Below are positions 58,526 through 64,000 of a DNA stretch of 64,000 nucleotides, piece by piece. A model generated the notes under the pieces. That model was given only the letters and a program-made list of their open reading frames with translations, ran no database searches and was not told where the DNA came from. This DNA is from Fasciola hepatica. Taxonomy: Eukaryota > Platyhelminthes > Trematoda > Plagiorchiida > Fasciolidae. The stretch lies in NCBI GenBank assembly GCA_948099385.1, contig CANUEZ040000107.1, positions 2,604,001-2,668,000 on the forward strand. The letters are read 5' to 3'. A program made the translations under genes and the position numbers. Each line of letters starts with the position of its first letter. Position 1 is the first letter of the stretch.

Positions 58526-58879
58526 CCCATTCAAGCTGATCCGAATCACCAAGTTAAGCTTGCACAGATGTCGACCTCTATGGCAGCCAGAAATGCCCGA
58601 CAGCTTTGCGCGTGAAACATGGAGTCCAAAAGGAAAATCAATCAAACGAAAGTTAAACAATCCCACACCACTCGCATGTAATTGCGTGATATATGTTCAT
58701 ACAATAGTTATCGAGTTGTTTTCGATGTAACTTCTATTCGTAGATCATTTCTCATTTCAGACCACCACGTTTGGTAACCATATAAAATAATTTTAAGCTC
58801 TCTTGCCGAAGTAAATATTTAACTAAAATGTACCCAGGTATAAATAAATCTGATTGTAAAATGTACTACTGAGAAACCG

Positions 58880-59070
58880 AAACTTTTTATTACATTGTTT
58901 CACATCAGTGCAATGGAAGAAGCATACCCCACAACCACAAAGGCCCATTGTACTATTAGGGATAGCTGGTGGCCAAACCCTGAAACTTGGAGTGGAGAAC
59001 CACGTAAGGTTCCACTAGGTCAGGTGTGGTAACGAGCCGGACGACAGTGGATCGTCGTCTACTACCAAAC
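58880..59070 (-). mobile_element. RTE 3'-terminal fragment
   Basis: Matches 48655-48830 in the same orientation and 61770-61945 in reverse (AGTGCAATGGAAG.., AAACTTGGAGTGGAGAACCACGTAAGG, AGGTCAGGTGTGGTAACGA). It is an isolated 3' end of an RTE element whose coding part is absent. Confidence 0.65.
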
Positions 59071-60544
59071 TGAACTTCACCTTCGAAGAGACAGTTGCAT
59101 AATCCTTAATAGTCCGTTCCTGATCTGTATCATCCTATCAATTGATATTTACTCCTAGAAAAATCCTGAAAAAGTTGTACTACTCGAATTCGTCCATGAA
59201 AGGCGATATTCCCCATCAGTTACAATGCAAAACGCGGCAAACTTACCAGCGAGAATGCTGTCATTTCGGTTCAAAGTGTCCTTCACCAACCTGTTCATTT
59301 CGGTTTTTTGTCGATTGGTTAACTTGCAATCTACCGGTGGTGAACAAGCAGTTATCGTGGTGAACTTTAGACCCTTTCGGTACCGGACTCAAATCCTCAC
59401 GACCGAAATTCAATAGAAGAGCGATAGATGCTCACTTTTTTCTTCCTCAAATTACCACTCAATAGGAAGCGAAACAGTTCGTGCTACGTGAGCCTTGATC
59501 GAAAACTACGTAAACGAGCAATGAGTTCGAATGCAAGTACGCCGTTGTCTGCGGCACTCGATCGTTTAGTGTCTTCAACCATCCGGTAATTCTTGTCATT
59601 CGATGACTGCAAAAATACAACAGCTACGATACAGCCCAGTCCATTTCATCTGATTTGGCGACAAACCATTTTGTGAATGCGTTCACATCGTCGAGAATCT
59701 AATAGTCATCCCAAGTTTCATCTAAACAAACGGCGTTCTGACGATCATCAAAACTGATAGAAGACAAATTGTGAGATGCAAGCATTTCTTTCTGACGGTT
59801 GGCCTGCAGCAAAATTTGAGGGGTATGGTGTTTATGTAGACAGTGAAGCTGTACAAAATATTCGCAACTGTAACCCCGGAATAATAATCATGTGCTATGC
59901 GATAACTTTTCTCTCTACCACGATAACGATAATTATTCTGTATATACGACTCGAAATTCATAATCTCGGTACGAAAAATGGTCTTCATAGGGTCACGGTT
60001 TTGTTACCTACAAGTCTATAATTTATTGGATGCGAAGAAGCTACTCACCGCCTGAAGTTTTTAGCCATCCGGTGAACGAGTCTCACCCCAAGCCAGGAGT
60101 ACCAGACGTCCTACTTGACCAAAACCACTGATCCAAATTTTCAGACCTGTTCACTGCGTTCTAGACTGACCATATCGACCTGTGGTTCTATGCACAATAC
60201 TGTACGCTAGATTTCAGTGTGACCGATGAGGTTCTAGCAATGTCCGACGGTGACTCACCAATGGTTGTTCTACCACTGAATTTCAGGTTTCAAGATTGTA
60301 CGGTGAAGCTGAGCTTAACTGCCGCAATTTAAACGCATCCTTCTCGGTTAGTTATGCGTATTGTGTCGGATGACCTTTAGGTGTCTGTGAAGAAACATCA
60401 TGAGTGGAGTAATAAGTTTTGGGTTAGCAGGTTTATAAATAAAAATCAGGTTATGCTAATTCTTGTATGTTTCTCCACTTCTTCACAACTGCCGCTTAAG
60501 AGGTGTTACGAAATGCCGCTGATGGGTTGCAAAACTTGGACTGC
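59071..60544. other. No gene recognised
   Basis: Short frames only; no motif identified on either strand. Confidence 0.4.
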
Positions 60545-60650
60545 TCCCAGGGAACAGAACATTTGACCTGAAATATGCCGATGACATCGCCGTGCTGAGT
60601 GAAAATGCACAGGCAACTCAGCACGTTCTGAATCGCTTGGCGATTGTGGT
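60545..60650 (+). pseudogene. RTE-like RT scrap (YADD motif)
   Basis: LKYADDIAVLSENAQATQHV is readable at 60568-60627, followed by LNRLAI: the catalytic Asp pair of an RTE-type RT with its downstream helix. Nothing else of the enzyme is next to it; a short AT repeat follows. Confidence 0.65.
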
Positions 60651-60769
60651 ATATATATATATCGGCTTGAGATCAAACTAGGTGCCAACGCAACAACAAC
60701 AATTACAAAATAGGAGAAGGGACGTTCAATACGGTAAACAGACCGTGAATGAGAGGCGGAAAATGCTGA

Positions 60770-61110
60770 TTTTTTGGCTTTTAACCGTACACTTTTTTGA
60801 TGTTTTTTTTTGTCAAATTGTTTTTCGGAATGACATTTTCGCGGTTACGGAGCACGAGAGCTCAACAGACAGACCGCACAGCATTTGTGTCATTGATTTC
60901 TATTCTGAGCCATGTCCCTCAACGTCTCTAACCAATGACAATCCCTATCCCTTGGGCCCCAACCCCGGAGGCACGAAGCTCCAGCCGAAGCCAATGCTGA
61001 TGCTAGATTTTTCTAATATCTGCGTCTAGTCATTGCCTGACCGCCGCATCTCTTCTTCCAGCCTTGACCAGCATGTGCGAATAGAACACGGAAAGGTAGA
61101 CGGTGGACAG
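60770..61110. repeat. Dispersed repeat R3, copy b
   Basis: Partner of 56585-56960 (GCACAGCATTTGTGTCATTG, TCAACGTCTCTAACC, CCCTTGGGCCCCAACC, TTGCCTGACCGCCGCATC). About two thirds of bases agree by eye over 200 bases. It lies upstream of an RTE fragment, as copy a does. Confidence 0.5.
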
Positions 61111-61189
61111 GCATTCGTAAAACACGGGGTATCCAGTTATGGTGCAGCGAACTTTAGAAAGACTGACATGAGCCTGTAACTGCAGTCAC

Positions 61190-61990
61190 CCCATGTGGTG
61201 ATTAGCTAGAGGTTTTCGATAGCTTTAAGTTCTTCGATAGCTTGTTTACAGCTGGAGCTGGTGTTGGGGTATGAGATCACATCATAAATAGCGAATTTCA
61301 TCAATCTGCGACACATGTAGCGCTGCCGTTACATCCTGTTCTCCTCTACGGGACGGCCATAGAACGCCGCGGTTTGCTTTACGGTTGCGAAACCAGGCTC
61401 CGCGTTGAGCATGCTCGACGGTCTTCTTTGTCCTACCAACGATATCCTTTCAGCCTTTCTCGTGTCTGGTGGTGGTATCAGGTAAGTGGTGAAGAGGTTC
61501 ATCGTCGTGTGTTGGGTGCGGTCATTCGCCCTCTATCCAAGGTAATCGCTCTACACGGCACCCGATGGCTCGGCCATATTTTGTTGATGCCTGCCCATCA
61601 TCTGTCTTTCCGTGCTCTGTTTGCACCTATTTGACAAGACGAAGAAGCGACGTGGCCATCAGGTTGTGACTTGGTGTAAGGACATGTGAAAGATGGCTTC
61701 GGTTGGATCTTGCAGCCTTTCTGGTAGGAGCCAAAGGTATGAGAGCTGACAAGTCAAGTATATGCTTTTTACACAGTAATCCACTGTCGTCTGGCTCGTT
61801 ACCACACCTGACCTATTGGGACCTTATGTGGTTCTCCACTCCAAGTTTCAGGGTCTGGTCGCCGGTTATCCATAATAATGAGTTCAGTTGGTCTTTGTGG
61901 CTATGGGGTTTATACCCCTTTCGCTGCAGTGATGCGCAAGGATGTTATAAAAAATCAAAGGTGGATATTCACCAGCTACGTAATCGCTTC
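61190..61990 (+). pseudogene. RTE-clade LINE fragment 7 (C terminus and 3' end)
   Basis: The plus strand has an eroded FKFFDSLFTAGAGVG-like segment (61220-61270), INLRHM*RCRY (about 61303), LLYGCETRLRVE (61376), then RWLGHILLMPAHHLSFRALF (about 61562-61622), TWCKDM and the 3' untranslated end (61770-61945) shared with two other sites. It ends in sequence related to GCGCAAGGATGTTATAAAAAATC. Decayed. Confidence 0.65.
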
Positions 61991-62630
61991 TAATTATGAA
62001 ATAATACAAGATTGAAATGTAGTGTCAACTCAGCATTGAGTTTAGTTCTGCAGTGGTGGTTAGCGAGAAGATGAGTGAGATGTGGTACTGTATAGTACTT
62101 GTAGTTCTCGGTCCGAAAATACAACTTCTGACAACGGAATTATGTGGATGATGTAGAAATACGTCTATTGAGCTTGGGATAATAGGGTTACGATCCATCG
62201 GCCAATATCCTACGGGAGAACTTTGTACATGAGTTGAGATGTTTGCACATTATAAAATGGGTTCACTGATTTCGGGGTTTACCACTAACTCTAGATAAGC
62301 GCTTCGGGGAACGAAAAATTAGTTCAGAATTCACAAGCAATCCAGGGAATATTGCAAGAAAAGCGTAGATCCAGTAAGGTAGAACGCAAAAGCAAGTAAG
62401 TTTTTAAATGACATGAAGAGGAGTACCAAGGGATTTAAGCCTTAAAATATGAAAAGTAAGCCGTCTTATTTTCAAAAAGACTGCGGCGACATGTTCAGAC
62501 CAAAAAGGTGCGTGTTGAGATAACACCGAGGTACTTTACTGATGAATTTCTCCCAATGCGCTTAATGTTTGTGAACAGGGAGAGTAGATTCCAGAAGATT
62601 AGAATACCTTATCCCTCTGTGAAGATAGAT
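61991..62630. other. No gene recognised
   Basis: Nothing recognisable; probably decayed mobile DNA between two RTE copies. Confidence 0.35.
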
Positions 62631-62639
62631 GGAGGCAAA

Positions 62640-64000
62640 GCTCTGGTTTCGGAGTGAACAAAACTCCTTCGGGTAATCTGGAATAAGGAGCAAATTCACA
62701 GAGAATGGTGTGAATCAGTGATTGTATCGATCTACAAGGAAGGTGACAGATCCTCTTGCGAAACCCACAAAAAAATTAGCTTGGTAAGTATCGCATCCAA
62801 ATTACTCGCCGGAGTTGTTCTCCATCGATTATCCAACACCCGCGAAATGTGTGCGCGTGATAATCAAGCTGGTTTCAGACCCGGTCGGCGTTGAATCTAC
62901 CACATCTTTGCTCTTCGACAAATCTTAGAGCACAGACACATCTTCCGTAGGCTTATGCTCTCTGCCTTTCTTGATCTGAAAGTGGCGTTCGACTCAGTCG
63001 ATCGCACAGTTCTCTGGCACGGCCTCTCATTGAAGGGTGTGTCAGAGAAACTTATTTCCATTTTCCAAAGCTTGTGCACAAGCAGCCGAAGTTGAGTTCG
63101 TGCTTATGGCGATCTTTCATCCAAGTTCATCACTGAAAGTGGTGTTCATCAGGGTTGCCCTCTTTCGCCCTTTGTTTTCAATTTTGTGATTGAATTGATT
63201 TTTGAGATAGGTCTATCCTCGTGTGAGAATGGCGACATCAATCTTTGCTCAGGCAGCAAACTGTCTGACGTGGAATACGCGAACGATATCGCTCTTCTGA
63301 GTGAAGATCCGGGTAGATTTCACCCTTTCTAGATAGTTCAAACAACATTGTAGAAATGTTTGGATATGTTTTACACTTTCAAAATGTAAAGTGCTGTTGC
63401 AGGACTGAACTGGCTTCACGTCAGTCCCTGTGTTAGCGGGGGAAGCTCTAGCTGAATCAGATAATTTTGCTCCCTGGGCAGGTACACCTCATCAGGTGGC
63501 CGGATATCGGATGAAGTGTCATCGAGTACATAGAGGGCGCGTTTGGCTTTTGTCAACCTCCGTGATCTGTGGCGTCGGCGTGACACCCAATTGTCTGTTA
63601 AGGGTCGGGTGTGCACTGCGGCTGTCAAATTGGTTCTATTACACGGCCCAGAAACATGTCCGTTAAGAGTGGAAGATAGGCAAAGACTGTCGGTGTTTAA
63701 GCACCGATGTCTCCGTAGCATTGCCCGAGTATGGTGGAAACGCCGTATCAGTAATGCTGAGTTTAAACGTAGGGTGTTGGGAACCAGAGGCCATTCTCTG
63801 GGTCAAGCACTGAATCCAAACGGGTTAATATGGCTGGGACGTGTTGCGCATGCCCACCAATAGACTTCCTCGCTGTACGCTGTCCTCTGAGGCTAGTAAT
63901 GATTCGAAGGTAGGTCAAGGTGGCCAGTTCATGACATGGTAGAAAGTATGAAAACCTTGACCAACGGAATTGGTAAAATAGGACATGTTAGACTCCTTGT
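62640..64000 (+). pseudogene. RTE-clade LINE fragment 8 (RT), runs to the window end
   Basis: RT of the RTE type, better preserved than its neighbours: SVIVSIYKEGDRSSCETH (about 62716-62770), NQAGFRPGR (62862-62890), HIFALRQILEHRHIFRRLM (62900-62958), FLDLKVAFDSVDRTVLWH (first Asp), SGVHQGCPLSPFVFNFVIEL (63137-63200), SKLSDVEYANDIALLSED (63256-63308; YADD reads YAND), then after shifts FVNLRDLWRRRDTQLSVKGRV (about 63543), HRCLRSIARVWWKRR (63701) and WLGRVAHAHQ. The last bases resemble the SMKTLTNGIG..RLL segment near the C terminus. A catalytic Asp to Asn change and frameshifts make it inactive. Confidence 0.8.

Larger units (their letters stand above)
58323..58692 (-). mobile_element. SINE-like insertion with tRNA-like head, hammerhead ribozyme and inverted arms
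   Basis: A 370-base insert is bracketed by perfect 14-base direct repeats ATGTTCATACAATA (58309-58322 and 58693-58706). Arms of 44 bases with one mismatch lie inverted at 58325-58368 and 58605-58648. Between them, on the minus strand, are a tRNA-like promoter (58525-58452) and then a hammerhead (58445-58401). It is non-coding. The combination of pol III-type promoter and hammerhead is that of the schistosome Sm-alpha SINE; I infer a related, perhaps new, SINE mobilised by a LINE. Confidence 0.75.

Noticed and set aside
63480..63510. CTGATGAG on the minus strand, possible second hammerhead
   Set aside because: No GAAA core or matching stem follows; it is within RTE coding sequence.

Overview
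This is eukaryotic DNA, most likely from a parasitic flatworm (trematode or tapeworm). The evidence is: a host gene whose first three introns are only 34, 36 and 40 bases long before introns become large, as described for schistosomes; a Ty3/Gypsy element of the CsRn1 type (CHCC-type Gag motif, primer site matching tRNA-Trp); many RTE-clade and CR1-like LINEs; and a hammerhead ribozyme next to a tRNA-like promoter, the arrangement known from the schistosome Sm-alpha SINE. The species is not determined. There are no bacterial-style operons.

Layout. 1-3.5 kb: decayed CR1-like LINE remnants. 3.6-20.15 kb: several copies of one LINE family, here called LINE-A, apparently inserted into one another: a plus-strand copy (A2), a plus-strand 3' end inside it (A3, about 5-7.67 kb), a minus-strand long copy (A1, 10.03-16.6 kb) and a further plus-strand 3' untranslated region up to 20.15 kb. 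20.4-34 kb: a three-level nest. A plus-strand LINE (LINE-B1) is split by a minus-strand Gypsy element, whose gag is split by a second LINE-B copy (B2) on the minus strand. B1 and B2 carry 670 bases that appear identical, in opposite orientation. 33.96-37.35 kb: a better preserved CR1-like LINE (LINE-C).

37.7-40.3 kb: the only recognisable host gene, inositol monophosphatase, with five exons that include part of the metal-binding site. The 3' exons were not found, so the gene either runs beyond the window or is broken. Its first long intron opens with an 11-base periodic CGGTTT array.

41.6-64 kb: mainly decayed RTE-clade LINE pieces on both strands, long AT microsatellites, a tRNA-like sequence, a dead Tigger/pogo-type DNA transposase (55.25-56.2 kb) and a 370-base SINE-like insertion (58.3-58.7 kb). 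That insertion has 14-base target-site duplications, 44-base inverted arms, a tRNA-like promoter and a complete hammerhead core, and it is the most interesting object in the window. A smaller insertion at 16.8 kb has the same lopsided fold-back layout.

All calls were made by reading the sequence and translations by eye. Percent identities, clade names and element boundaries are estimates unless exact coordinates are explained.
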